Positions 27,961 to 36,336 of a stretch of DNA of 64,000 bases are shown in pieces (position 1 is the first letter of the stretch; every line of letters begins with the position of its first letter). This DNA is from Serratia rhizosphaerae (GTDB taxonomy: Bacteria; Pseudomonadota; Gammaproteobacteria; Enterobacterales; Enterobacteriaceae), in the NCBI RefSeq assembly GCF_009817885.1, contig NZ_CP041764.1, positions 2,728,001 through 2,792,000 on the forward strand. Direction: 5' to 3'. The position numbers were made by a program, and so were the translations under genes. The notes beneath the pieces were generated by a model, which saw only the letters and a program-made list of their open reading frames with translations, was not told the DNA's origin and searched no databases.

Positions 27961-29211
27961 GTGAGTGGACTGAAGCAGGAACTGGGGCTGGTGCAGGGCG
28001 TTGGGCTGCTGTCCACCTCGTTATTGGGTACCGGCGTGTTTGCGGTGCCGGCGCTGGCGGCGCAGCTGGCGCAGGGCGACAGCCTGTGGGCCTGGCCGCT
28101 GCTGATCGCGCTGGTGTTTCCCATCGCTATTGCCTTTGCGGCATTAGGGCGACACTTTCCCAGCGCCGGCGGCGCGGCGCACTTTGTCGGCATGGCGTTC
28201 GGCCCCCGTATGGGCAAGGTTACCGCCTGGCTGTTTTTGTCGGTGATCCCGGTCGGCCTGCCGGCCGCTTTACAGATTGCCGCCGGCTTCTGGCAGTCGA
28301 CGCTGGGTTGGAGCGCCGGTGGCCTGCTGCTGGTCGAGATCGCCACCCTGCTGCTTATCTGGCTGCTCGGCACGCGCAGCGCCGGTTCCAGCGCCAATAT
28401 TCAGACGCTGATCGCCGTGCTGGTGGTGGCGCTGGTGGCCGCTATCTGGTGGAAAGGCGACATTGAACCGGCTGAGATCCCGTGGCCGGCGCTTGAGGAC
28501 GTTGCGCCAGGCAATATGTTCCGTGCGCTGGCGGTGATGTTCTGGTGTTTTGTCGGGCTGGAGGCCTTTGCCCATCTGGCGACCGAGTTCCGTAACTCGG
28601 CGCGCGATTTCCCGCGCGCGCTGCTGCTTGGCATGCTGCTGGCCGGTCTGGTGTATTGGGGCGGCACCGTGGCGGTGCTGCATTTCCATGCCTATGGCGC
28701 ACATCAGGCGGCTGCGGCTTCGCTGCCGGGCATTGTGGTGCAGCTGTTCGGGCAGCATGCGCTGTGGGTGGCCTGCATTATCGGCTATCTGGCCTGTTTC
28801 GCCAGCGTGAATATTTACACCCAGAGTTTTGCCAGGATGGTGTGGTCGCAGGCGCAGAGCAAACCGCACAGCGCATTAGCCAGGCTGTCGTCCGCACAGA
28901 CGCCTCTAAATGCCCTCACGCTGGTGGTGGGCAGCTGTCTGTTATTCACCTTGCTGATTTATATGCTGGGCCTGCCGCTGGATACGCTGCTGGTGTACGC
29001 CAACGGTATTTTTGTGCTGATCTACTTGCTGTGCATGCTGGCGGGGTGCCGGCTGTTGTCGGGCCGTTCGCGGCTGATGGCGCTGGTGGGTACGCTGCTG
29101 TGCGTGCTGCTGCTGGTGATTATCGGTTGGAAAAGCGCCTATGCGCTGGCGATGTTTGCGCTGATCTGGCTGCTGCTGCCGAGGCGGGCCAGAGTAAGCG
29201 CGAAACAATAA
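27961..29211 (+). CDS. yjeH: L-methionine/branched-chain amino acid exporter YjeH
   Basis: An inner-membrane APC-superfamily carrier; the E. coli homolog exports methionine and branched-chain amino acids. The 416-residue product starts at GTG 27961 as MSGLKQELGLVQGVGLLSTS, the same N-terminus as E. coli YjeH, which fixes the start over TTG 27955. About ten to twelve hydrophobic spans are visible, with conserved TSLLGTGVFAVPALAA, FPSAGGAAHFVGMAFG, FWCFVGLEAFAHLA and IYLLCMLAGCRLL. In E. coli the gene lies elsewhere; here it is placed between hldE and ubiK. Confidence 0.94.
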   Translation: MSGLKQELGLVQGVGLLSTSLLGTGVFAVPALAAQLAQGDSLWAWPLLIALVFPIAIAFAALGRHFPSAGGAAHFVGMAFGPRMGKVTAWLFLSVIPVGLPAALQIAAGFWQSTLGWSAGGLLLVEIATLLLIWLLGTRSAGSSANIQTLIAVLVVALVAAIWWKGDIEPAEIPWPALEDVAPGNMFRALAVMFWCFVGLEAFAHLATEFRNSARDFPRALLLGMLLAGLVYWGGTVAVLHFHAYGAHQAAAASLPGIVVQLFGQHALWVACIIGYLACFASVNIYTQSFARMVWSQAQSKPHSALARLSSAQTPLNALTLVVGSCLLFTLLIYMLGLPLDTLLVYANGIFVLIYLLCMLAGCRLLSGRSRLMALVGTLLCVLLLVIIGWKSAYALAMFALIWLLLPRRARVSAKQ

Positions 29212-29236
29212 GGGGCTGAACCAGGTCAGCCCGCTC
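29212..29236. terminator. Hairpin between yjeH and ubiK
   Basis: GGGCTGA pairs with TCAGCCC around six bases right after the yjeH stop. There is no good T run on either side, so this is a weak terminator or only an mRNA end structure. Confidence 0.4.
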
Positions 29237-29278
29237 GTGTTCAGGTAAGCGTGGCGGCGGACGATTGCCGCGCCGGGC

Positions 29279-29548
29279 TTATTCTTCTTCCTGTTTCGGC
29301 GCGCCGGTCTGCTTGCCTTCCAGATCGGCGATGCGCTGTTCCAGCAGCGCCAGCTTTTCGCGGGTGCGCAGCAGCACCTGGGTCTGCACGTCGAACTCTT
29401 CACGGTTCACCAGGTCCAGACGACCCAATTGCGCCTGCAGAACCTGACGCACTTTTTTCTCTACGTCTTCCCCGAATTCGCGTACGCCTTTTGGCATGGA
29501 TTCATGCACCTGACGTGCGATCTGTTCAATTTTTTTCGGGTCAATCAT
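29279..29548 (-). CDS. ubiK: Ubiquinone biosynthesis accessory factor UbiK
   Basis: An 89-residue BMFP-family coiled-coil protein that helps the soluble Ubi complex make ubiquinone under aerobic conditions. The N-terminus MIDPKKIEQIARQVHESMPK and the C-terminal coiled coil VLLRTREKLALLEQRIADLE match E. coli UbiK (YqiC). The tail KQTGAPKQEEE is shorter than in E. coli. It lies upstream of and divergent from ribB, as in E. coli, with AAAGGGAT before its start. Confidence 0.95.
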   Translation of the reverse strand: MIDPKKIEQIARQVHESMPKGVREFGEDVEKKVRQVLQAQLGRLDLVNREEFDVQTQVLLRTREKLALLEQRIADLEGKQTGAPKQEEE

Positions 29549-29705
29549 GGCGTATCCCTTTCAGAATGTAATGGCTGTTGTTTAGTGTAATGCGAGTTGC
29601 GCGCCGGATAAACCACTACCTGATCTTTACATTGCGTCACTTCACAGCGCTACTGCGCATATCTTGAAAGGTGCGGGGGATAGCGTTATAGTCGTTCTGC
29701 TTATT

Positions 29706-29858
29706 CTCAGGGCGGGGTGAAAGTCCCCACCGGCGGTAAATCACCTGTTACGGTGAAAGCCCGCGAGCGCTCAGCCAGCCTGCAAGGCCGGTTAGAGGTC
29801 AGCAGATCCGGTGTAATTCCGGGGCCGACGGTTATAGTCCGGATGGGAGAGAGTAACG
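29706..29858 (+). promoter_or_regulatory. FMN riboswitch (RFN element) controlling ribB
   Basis: Conserved RFN blocks appear in order: CTCAGGGCGGGGTGAAAGTC, CCCACCGGCGGTA, AAGCCCGCGAGCG, AGGTCAGCAGATCCGGTG, TTCCGGGGCCGACGGTTATA and GTCCGGATGGGAGAGAG. FMN binding should lower ribB expression. Downstream, GGGCATGCGCCC followed by a T-rich stretch (about 29,868-29,895) may be the expression platform, and the remaining leader reaches the ribB start about 110 bases after the aptamer. Confidence 0.95.
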
Positions 29859-29966
29859 GTATCTGCCGGGCATGCGCCCGCTTGCGTTATTTTTGGCTAT
29901 AACAATAGTCACTCCTCAAGATCGCCCTGATTCTGGTAATCCATAAATTTAATGAGGTTTTTTACC

Positions 29967-30620
29967 ATGAATCAGACGCTACTTTCAGATTTCGGCACGC
30001 CGGTAGAACGCGTTGAACGCGCGCTGGACGCACTGCGCAACGGGCGCGGTGTGATGGTGCTTGATGATGAAAATCGTGAAAACGAAGGTGATATGATCTT
30101 CGCCGCAGAAACCATGACCGTTGAGCAGATGGCGCTGACCATTCGCCACGGCAGCGGCATTGTTTGCCTGTGTCTTACCGAAGAACGCCGTCAGCAGCTG
30201 GATCTGCCGATGATGGTGACCAACAACTCCAGCCAGTTCCAGACCGCGTTCACCGTAACGATTGAAGCGGCGCAGGGCGTGACCACCGGCGTTTCCGCCG
30301 CTGACCGCCTGACCACTATCCGCGCGGCGATTGCCGATAACGCCAAGCCGAGCGACCTGAACCGTCCGGGCCACGTGTTCCCGCTGCGCGCGCAGCCGGG
30401 TGGCGTATTGTCCCGCCGCGGCCATACCGAAGCGACCATCGATATGGTAACGCTGGCCGGCTTCAAGCCTGCAGGCGTGCTGTGTGAACTGACCAATGAC
30501 GACGGCAGCATGGCGCATGCGCCGGAAGTGATTGCGTTTGCCAAGCAGCATGAGATGGCCGTGCTGACGATTGAAGATCTGGTGGCTTACCGTCAGATGC
30601 AGGAAAAGCAGGCGAGCTGA
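29967..30620 (+). CDS. ribB: 3,4-dihydroxy-2-butanone 4-phosphate synthase
   Basis: Converts ribulose 5-phosphate to dihydroxybutanone phosphate and formate, an entry step of riboflavin synthesis. The 217-residue product starts MNQTLLSDFGTPVERVERAL. The acidic metal-binding loop DDENRENEGDMIFAA, the substrate loop RPGHVFPLRAQPGGVLSRRGHTE (in two parts) and GVLCELTNDDG are intact. ATG 29967 is set by the E. coli alignment and by TGAGG about 10 bases upstream. It is a single-enzyme form without the RibA domain and is regulated by the FMN riboswitch in its leader. Confidence 0.98.
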   Translation: MNQTLLSDFGTPVERVERALDALRNGRGVMVLDDENRENEGDMIFAAETMTVEQMALTIRHGSGIVCLCLTEERRQQLDLPMMVTNNSSQFQTAFTVTIEAAQGVTTGVSAADRLTTIRAAIADNAKPSDLNRPGHVFPLRAQPGGVLSRRGHTEATIDMVTLAGFKPAGVLCELTNDDGSMAHAPEVIAFAKQHEMAVLTIEDLVAYRQMQEKQAS

Positions 30621-30642
30621 AGCGCGCTTTAGCGTTACCGAT

Positions 30643-30675
30643 GAAAAAAGGCTGAACTCTGTTCAGCCTTTTTTG
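30643..30675 (+). terminator. Terminator of ribB
   Basis: AAGGCTGAAC pairs with GTTCAGCCTT around TCT and is followed by T6; the A run on the left makes it usable for the converging zupT too. Confidence 0.92.
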
Positions 30676-30686
30676 TTGTCCGGCGG

Positions 30687-31454
30687 TTAACCCAGTCCGC
30701 CGCTTTGCAGCAGCGTCAGGCTAAAGCCCATTACCGCCATGCCGCACAGCACGCCATAGCTGGGGTTGTTGTGGGGGTCGATCTTTTTCGCCAGCGGCAT
30801 CAGTTCATCCACCGACAGCGCCACCATAATGCCGGCCACCGCCGCCATAATCGCGGCCATCATCACCGGTGAAATCAGCGGCCCCAGCAGCACAAAGGCC
30901 AGCAGCCCGCCGAGGATCTCCGCCAGGCCGGAAATCCCGGACCACAGCAGCGCCTTGGTTTTTGAACCGGTGGCGGCATAAACCGGCCCGGCGACCGCCA
31001 GCCCTTCGGGAATATTGTGAATGGCGACCGCCAGAGCGATGCCCATCCCCAGTTCCAGGTCAGCGCTGGCGGTGACAAAGGTGGCGATGCCTTCCGGGAA
31101 GTTATGCAGGCTGATGCCCAGCGTCAGCAAGATGGCGGTGCGCTTGAGATTGTGCGGGTTGATCGGCTGTTGCATCAGATCCTGCGGGTGCTGGTGCGGC
31201 AGCATGCGATCGAGGGCAAAGTAGCCCAGCAGACCCAGCATAAACATGCCGTAGCCGAGCATCGGCGACATGCCTGCCGTATGCAGCGCGGCGGGCAGCA
31301 TTTCCATCAGTGAAATCAGCAGCATAATGCCGGCCGCGAAGCCGAGGGCAAAGGCCAACAGCCGGTTGGAAGGCTTCTGGCCGATAATGCCGAACAGCGC
31401 GCCCACAAAGGTGGCGCCACCGGCCAGCAGAGTCAGAATCAGCGGTACCGACAT
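30687..31454 (-). CDS. zupT: ZIP-family zinc/iron uptake protein ZupT
   Basis: Takes up Zn2+ and also Fe2+, Mn2+ and Co2+ across the inner membrane. The 255-residue product has about eight transmembrane helices. The binuclear metal site is formed by HNFPEG (117-122) on helix IV and HNIPEG (146-151) on helix V; the histidine-containing loop HQHPQDLMQQPINPHN lies before helix IV. A Fur-box-like sequence ends about 20 bases upstream of the start, pointing to iron control. Confidence 0.96.
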   Translation of the reverse strand: MSVPLILTLLAGGATFVGALFGIIGQKPSNRLLAFALGFAAGIMLLISLMEMLPAALHTAGMSPMLGYGMFMLGLLGYFALDRMLPHQHPQDLMQQPINPHNLKRTAILLTLGISLHNFPEGIATFVTASADLELGMGIALAVAIHNIPEGLAVAGPVYAATGSKTKALLWSGISGLAEILGGLLAFVLLGPLISPVMMAAIMAAVAGIMVALSVDELMPLAKKIDPHNNPSYGVLCGMAVMGFSLTLLQSGGLG

Positions 31455-31473
31455 CGAGCGTCCTCTTTTGTAT

Positions 31474-31492
31474 GCTAATGATAATTATTCAT
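31474..31492 (-). promoter_or_regulatory. Fur-box-like operator upstream of zupT
   Basis: GCTAATGATAATTATTCAT agrees with the 19-base Fur consensus at about 14 positions, including the central AATGATAAT. It lies about 20 bases before the zupT start, where Fur would block transcription or initiation. Confidence 0.6.
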
Positions 31493-31664
31493 ATTCTGAT
31501 ACTAACAGAGTAAAAGCATAAATCGAGCGGATTTACCTGATTGCTGACATTGTTTTCACCATTCAAATTTCTTGAATATCATCATCACGCTTATCCCGCT
31601 GTGTCTTGGAGATAAACGGCGTAAGGTGGTCATCAGTAATGTTGATGACTCCGCAAAGGGGGAA

Positions 31665-32450
31665 ATGATGACGATTTCTCGTATGCCGGCGCTGTTTCTC
31701 GGCCACGGCAGCCCGATGAACGTGCTGGAAGAAAACCGCTATACCGAAACCTGGCGCCGGCTGGGGGAAAGCCTGCCGCGGCCGCAGGCGATTGTGGCCG
31801 TCTCCGCCCACTGGTATACCCGCGGCACCGCAGTGACAGCGATGGAACAGCCGAAAACCATTCACGATTTTGGCGGTTTCCCGCAGGCGCTGTTTGATAC
31901 GCAGTATCCGGCACCCGGTTCACCGGAATTGGCGGCCCGCCTGCAGCAACTGTTGGCGCCGACGCCGGTGCTGGCGGATCGTGAGACGTGGGGATTGGAT
32001 CACGGCAGTTGGGGGGTGTTGATCAAGATGTATCCGCAGGCGGATATTCCGGTGGTGCAACTGAGCATCGACGGCACCCAACCGGCGCAGTACCACTATG
32101 CGCTGGGGCGCAAGCTGGCGGCGCTGCGGGAGCAGGGGGTGATGATCGTCGCCAGCGGCAACGTGGTGCATAACCTGCGTATGGCGCGCTGGCAGGGGGA
32201 CGGCAGCCCGTATCCGTGGGCCGAGTCGTTTAACCAGTATGTGCGCGACAACCTGCGCTATCAGGGTGAGGATCACCCGTTGGTGAACTTTATGCAGCAC
32301 GAAGGCGCCGCGCTGTCGAACCCGACGCCGGAGCACTACTTGCCGTTGCTGTATGTACTGGGCGCCTGGGACGGCGACGAGCCGATAAGCATACCGGTCG
32401 ACGGCATCGAGATGGGCTCGCTCAGTATGCTGTCGGTACAGGTCGGATAA
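31665..32450 (+). CDS. ygiD: 4,5-DOPA dioxygenase extradiol family protein YgiD
   Basis: A 261-residue class III extradiol dioxygenase of the LigB type; the E. coli homolog opens the catechol ring of L-DOPA in vitro, natural substrate unknown. Conserved metal and active-site segments are LFLGHGSPMNVL, VSAHWYTRG, DHGSWGVLIKMYP, ASGNVVHNLR and EHYLPLLYVLGAWDG. ATG 31665 follows AAAGGGGG closely; ATG 31668 is equally possible. A longer in-frame upstream extension lacks family similarity. It is divergent from zupT and converges on ygiC. Confidence 0.93.
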   Translation: MMTISRMPALFLGHGSPMNVLEENRYTETWRRLGESLPRPQAIVAVSAHWYTRGTAVTAMEQPKTIHDFGGFPQALFDTQYPAPGSPELAARLQQLLAPTPVLADRETWGLDHGSWGVLIKMYPQADIPVVQLSIDGTQPAQYHYALGRKLAALREQGVMIVASGNVVHNLRMARWQGDGSPYPWAESFNQYVRDNLRYQGEDHPLVNFMQHEGAALSNPTPEHYLPLLYVLGAWDGDEPISIPVDGIEMGSLSMLSVQVG

Positions 32451-32518
32451 AGAAAAACGCCGGCGTTAAGCTGGCGTTGGCGTGTTCAGAGCAGAGTCGC
32501 CGGTTTACGGCGCACGAT

Positions 32519-33679
32519 TTAGCCCAAAATAATATGCGGGTAGAAGCGCGACAGGTCTTGGGTGATCAGCTCGCGGTCTTCGCGCAGGCCAATGCCGCAG
32601 GCCTGATCGTTGATCAGCCAGCTGCCGATCAGCGTGTAGCTGCCCTCAAACTGCGGCAGCGGGTGGAACTGCTGCACGATCATGCCTTCTTCGCCGTAAG
32701 GGCCGTCGACGTTGGCCACTTCCTGACCGTTTTGTACGATGCGGATATTGGCCCCTTCGCGGGAGAACAGCGGCTTGACCACGTAGTGCTCCAGCGGCGG
32801 ATGCTCATCTTCGGCAAAATAGGCCGGCAGCAGATTGGGATGATTGGGGAACATTTCCCACAGCATCGGCAGCAGCGCCTTATTGGAAAGGATGCTCTTC
32901 CAGGCCGGCTCCAGCCAGCGCACGCCGGCGTCCTCCAGCTTGGTGGAGAACATCTCGCGCAGCATAAATTCCCACGGATACAGCTTGAACAGGTTGCCGA
33001 TCACCTGGTTTTGCAGATCGGTAAACTGGCCCTTTTCCCCCAGGCCGATCTCTTCCATAAACAGGAACTCGGTGGGGACGCCGGCCTCCTGCGCGCAATC
33101 CTGCAGATACTGCACCGTGCCGCGGTCTTCTTCGCTGTCCTGACAGCAGGCCATATGCAGCAGGCCGAAACCGTGGTGCGCCTTCAGTTCGGCAAAGCGT
33201 TCGATCAGCTTTTCCTGCAGGCTGTTGTACTGATCCGCCTGCGGATCCAGCTTGCCGGCGTTAATCTGATCTTCCAGCCAAATCCATTGGAAGAACGCCG
33301 CTTCGTACAGCGAGGTCGGCGTATCGGCGTTGTTTTCCAGCAGCTTGGGCGGGTTCACGCCGTCATAGGCCAGATCGAGACGCGAATAGAGCGACGGCGC
33401 GCCGGTGCGCCAGGCGCTGCGCACAAACTCCCAGGTATGCTTCGGAATGCGGAATTTGGCCATCAGAGCATCGCTGGCGACCACTTTTTCCACCACCTGC
33501 AGGCACATCTGGTGCAGCTCTTCGGTAACGCTTTCGATCTCTTCAATCTGCGCCAGCGTAAACTGGTAGTAGGCATCCTCACGCCAGTAGGGCTCGCCGT
33601 ACATGGTGTGAAAATTAAAACCGAACTCCGCCGCCTTGGCCTGCCAGTCCGGGCGCTCTTCAATGGCAATGCGTTTCAT
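32519..33679 (-). CDS. ygiC: ATP-grasp protein YgiC, glutathionylspermidine synthase-like
   Basis: A 386-residue protein of the glutathionylspermidine synthase C-terminal family, an ATP-grasp ligase with unknown natural substrate. Conserved blocks include YDGVNPPKLLENNADTPTSL, VQYLQDCAQEAG, FKLYPWEFMLREMF, YVVKPLFSREGANI and GIGLREDRELITQDLSRFYP. Length and sequence match E. coli YgiC. Its start lies 3 bases after the ygiB stop, so the two are co-transcribed; in E. coli they follow tolC. Confidence 0.94.
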   Translation of the reverse strand: MKRIAIEERPDWQAKAAEFGFNFHTMYGEPYWREDAYYQFTLAQIEEIESVTEELHQMCLQVVEKVVASDALMAKFRIPKHTWEFVRSAWRTGAPSLYSRLDLAYDGVNPPKLLENNADTPTSLYEAAFFQWIWLEDQINAGKLDPQADQYNSLQEKLIERFAELKAHHGFGLLHMACCQDSEEDRGTVQYLQDCAQEAGVPTEFLFMEEIGLGEKGQFTDLQNQVIGNLFKLYPWEFMLREMFSTKLEDAGVRWLEPAWKSILSNKALLPMLWEMFPNHPNLLPAYFAEDEHPPLEHYVVKPLFSREGANIRIVQNGQEVANVDGPYGEEGMIVQQFHPLPQFEGSYTLIGSWLINDQACGIGLREDRELITQDLSRFYPHIILG

Positions 33680-33682
33680 CGG

Positions 33683-34342
33683 TTAGCCACCCATACTGCG
33701 GGAAGAGGTGCCGGACGCCGCGCTGCGCTGCATGCTGGTCTGTTTGGCGACGGTTTCGCCGAAGCCGCCGCGCGTAACGGTGTTGGTGACGGCCGGTTTC
33801 GGCGCCATGGCGGTTTTCGGCACCGTCATGGTGCGGCCGCCGGCGGTGGCCGGGCCGTAGCTCTTGCCGGTGGCGTCGACGAACTTGCCGTTGGCCGGGC
33901 TGGCCGGGTTTTTCGAGGAGAACAGCGGCTGCTGTGCAAAGCCGGAACCGCCCATCATACGGCCCATCATGTAGCCCGCCATCAGCGGCATCCAGAAGCT
34001 GCCGCTGCTTTGCGATTCCGCCGCCATGCCGGCCTGGGCCGGCGCCTGCGTACACTGCGCTTCGCCGAATTCGGCCACGCAGTCTTCACGGCTGGCGTAC
34101 TTCGGCGCGGTTTTTTCCGCTTCTTTCAGCGCGTTGTTGTAGGCGGTGGTGCACTGTTCGCTCATAGACGGATTGGCGCGCGAGCAGTCGTCGGCGTTTT
34201 GATACAGCGAGACGGTCTCGTCGCTCTTTTCACAGCCGGCAAGCATAAATACGGCGCTGACGGCCAGCGCGACCGGCGCCATACGGTAGCTGCGCCAGGA
34301 CTTGCGGAACGTCTCTTGGTTGATGTTTTTGGTCCGTTTCAT
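33683..34342 (-). CDS. ygiB: Lipoprotein-type UPF0441 protein YgiB
   Basis: A 219-residue envelope protein of unknown function. A basic N-terminus (MKRTKNINQETFRKSWRS) precedes a hydrophobic segment ending in the lipobox FMLAGC (Cys37). The body has conserved Cys pairs (NADDCSRANPSMSEQC, REDCVAEFGEAQC), a Met/Gly-rich stretch GYMMGRMMGG, and the strongly conserved QQPLFSSKNPASPA and TRGGFGETVAKQ. The start MKRTK matches E. coli; five upstream in-frame codons are excluded. It is the first gene of the ygiBC pair. Confidence 0.92.
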   Translation of the reverse strand: MKRTKNINQETFRKSWRSYRMAPVALAVSAVFMLAGCEKSDETVSLYQNADDCSRANPSMSEQCTTAYNNALKEAEKTAPKYASREDCVAEFGEAQCTQAPAQAGMAAESQSSGSFWMPLMAGYMMGRMMGGSGFAQQPLFSSKNPASPANGKFVDATGKSYGPATAGGRTMTVPKTAMAPKPAVTNTVTRGGFGETVAKQTSMQRSAASGTSSRSMGG

Positions 34343-34614
34343 CGTGGTAAATCCCATCTCGTGCGGGCTGTCTCGCCCTTTCCCAGTAGTGGCGTAAGAA
34401 TAGGGGAAAGCTGGTCAAAATTAAAGCTGAAACGCCGGTTCAAAATGGTATTTACGCAGCTATACACAAAATTGCCGGCTTTGGCGGAGAACCGGGTGCA
34501 ACGTGCAGAAATATGCGTCGTTTGTGCCGGTTTGCTCGCGGAAAGTCCGTGTCTCTTGTTCCATACTGAAACCTCGGCAGGCGCCAAAAACGGCGTCATT
34601 CGGAGGAGGCCAAG

Positions 34615-35685
34615 GTGAAAAAACTAATCAATCAGGTTGAATCGGTGCTGGAGGAGCAGTTGCTCGGGCTGGGCGAGGCGCATCCGGCGCTGTTGGTGCA
34701 GTGCGATCCGCTGTTTGTCTGCCGTGCGGACGGCCCGGCGGCGGGCAAAGTGGCGCTGTTATCCGGCGGCGGCAGCGGCCATGAGCCGATGCACTGCGGC
34801 TTTGTCGGCGCAGGCATGCTGGACGGCGCCTGCCCGGGAGAAATTTTTACCTCGCCGACGCCGGATAAAATGTTCGCCTGCGGGCTGGCGATTGACGGCG
34901 GCGCCGGCGTGCTGCTGCTGGTCAAGAACTACACCGGCGACGTGCTGAATTTTGAGACCGCCGCCGAACTGCTGCACGACGGCGGCGTGGCGGTGGCGAC
35001 GCTGCTGGTGGATGACGATGTGGCGGTAAAAGACAGCCTGTTCACCGCCGGACGCCGCGGCGTCGCCAATACCGTGCTGTTGGAAAAACTGCTCGGCGCG
35101 GCGGCGGCGCGCGGCGATTCGCTGGATGATCTGGTGACGCTGGGCCACCGTCTGAACAATCAGGGGCACTCCATCGGCATCGCGCTCGGTGCCTGCACCG
35201 TGCCGGCCGCCGGCAAACCGTCGTTTACGCTGGCGGATAACGAGATGGAGTTCGGCGTCGGCATTCACGGCGAGCCGGGCATTGCGCGGCGGCCCTTCAG
35301 CGGCCTCAATCAGGCGGTGGATGCGATGTTTCATACCTTGCTGGAACACGGTCACTACCAACGTACGATTCGCGTCTGGGATCGGGGGCAGGGCGAGTGG
35401 CGGGAAGAGCTGCAGACCAAGCGGCCGCTGGCGCGCGGCGACCGGGTGATTGCGCTGGTGAATAACCTGGGGGCGACGCCGCTGTCGGAGCTGTACGGCG
35501 TCTACCATCGTCTGGCCGAGCGCTGTGCGGAAACCGGGCTGATTGTGGAGCGGAGTCTGGTCGGCGCCTACTGTACCTCGCTGGATATGCAGGGCGTCTC
35601 CATCACCCTGCTGAAGGTGGACGACGAGGCGCTGTCACTGTGGGATGCGCCGGTCAATACGCCGGCGCTGCGTTGGGGTTGCTAA
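34615..35685 (+). CDS. dhaK: Dihydroxyacetone kinase subunit DhaK
   Basis: Substrate-binding subunit of the PTS-dependent dihydroxyacetone kinase, which makes DHAP using phosphate from PEP. The 356-residue product has H56 (GGGSGHEP), D109 (NYTGD) and H218 (GIHGEPG); H218 binds dihydroxyacetone covalently in E. coli, and all three fall at the E. coli positions. GGAGG about 6 bases upstream supports the start. It heads dhaK-dhaL-dhaM. No dhaR regulator or glycerol dehydrogenase gene is adjacent, unlike in many enterobacteria. Confidence 0.97.
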   Translation: MKKLINQVESVLEEQLLGLGEAHPALLVQCDPLFVCRADGPAAGKVALLSGGGSGHEPMHCGFVGAGMLDGACPGEIFTSPTPDKMFACGLAIDGGAGVLLLVKNYTGDVLNFETAAELLHDGGVAVATLLVDDDVAVKDSLFTAGRRGVANTVLLEKLLGAAAARGDSLDDLVTLGHRLNNQGHSIGIALGACTVPAAGKPSFTLADNEMEFGVGIHGEPGIARRPFSGLNQAVDAMFHTLLEHGHYQRTIRVWDRGQGEWREELQTKRPLARGDRVIALVNNLGATPLSELYGVYHRLAERCAETGLIVERSLVGAYCTSLDMQGVSITLLKVDDEALSLWDAPVNTPALRWGC

Positions 35686-35694
35686 GGAGGAAGC

Positions 35695-36324
35695 ATGGCG
35701 TTAACGAAACAACAGTTGGTCGACTGGCTGATGCGCTGCGGCGAGGTATTTCGCCGCGAGCGTGATTTTTTGACCGAGTTGGATACGGCGATCGGTGATG
35801 CCGATCACGGCCTGAACATGAACCGCGGTTTCGACCAGGTGGCGGCTAAGCTGCCGTCGGTGGCGGAGCAGGATATCGGCGCGATATTGAAAAGCAGCGG
35901 CATGACGCTGCTGTCCAGCGTCGGCGGCGCCAGCGGTCCGCTGTTCGGCACCTTCTTTATCCGCGCGGCGCAGGTGACGGCCGGCAAACAGAGTCTGGAT
36001 CTGGCTGAACTGCAGCAGATGGTGCAGGCCGGCGCGGAGGGCGTGGCGGCACGCGGCAAGGCGCAGCCGGGAGATAAAACCATGTGCGACGTCTGGCAGC
36101 CGGTGGCGGACAGTCTGAAGCAGTCGCTGGCACAGGCGTCGGATGTCAGGGCTGGGCTGCGGCAGGCCGCAGAACGGGCGCGGCAGGCGGCGGAAAGCAC
36201 CATCGCCATGCAGGCGCGCAAGGGACGGGCCAGCTATCTGGGAGAGCGCAGTATCGGCCATCAGGATCCCGGCGCGACTTCGGTGATGCTGATGATCCAG
36301 GCGCTGTCTGCGGCGGCGGGCTAA
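35695..36324 (+). CDS. dhaL: Dihydroxyacetone kinase ADP-binding subunit DhaL
   Basis: Carries tightly bound ADP that is rephosphorylated by DhaM and then transfers phosphate to the DhaK-bound substrate. The 209-residue helical protein has the Mg-binding aspartates D30, D35 and D37 in LDTAIGDADHGLNM and the conserved GGASGPLFGTFF, GDKTMCDVW and GHQDPGATS. The start follows AAGGAGGAAGC, 9 bases after the dhaK stop, so it is translationally linked. The bound nucleotide is a cofactor here rather than a substrate. Confidence 0.97.
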   Translation: MALTKQQLVDWLMRCGEVFRRERDFLTELDTAIGDADHGLNMNRGFDQVAAKLPSVAEQDIGAILKSSGMTLLSSVGGASGPLFGTFFIRAAQVTAGKQSLDLAELQQMVQAGAEGVAARGKAQPGDKTMCDVWQPVADSLKQSLAQASDVRAGLRQAAERARQAAESTIAMQARKGRASYLGERSIGHQDPGATSVMLMIQALSAAAG

Positions 36325-36336
36325 GCGGGAGGCGAA

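Noticed and set aside
32477..34618. Plus-strand frame of 713 codons opposite ygiC and ygiB
   Set aside because: Antisense to two conserved genes; its His/Gln/Arg-rich product has no similarity that I recognise.
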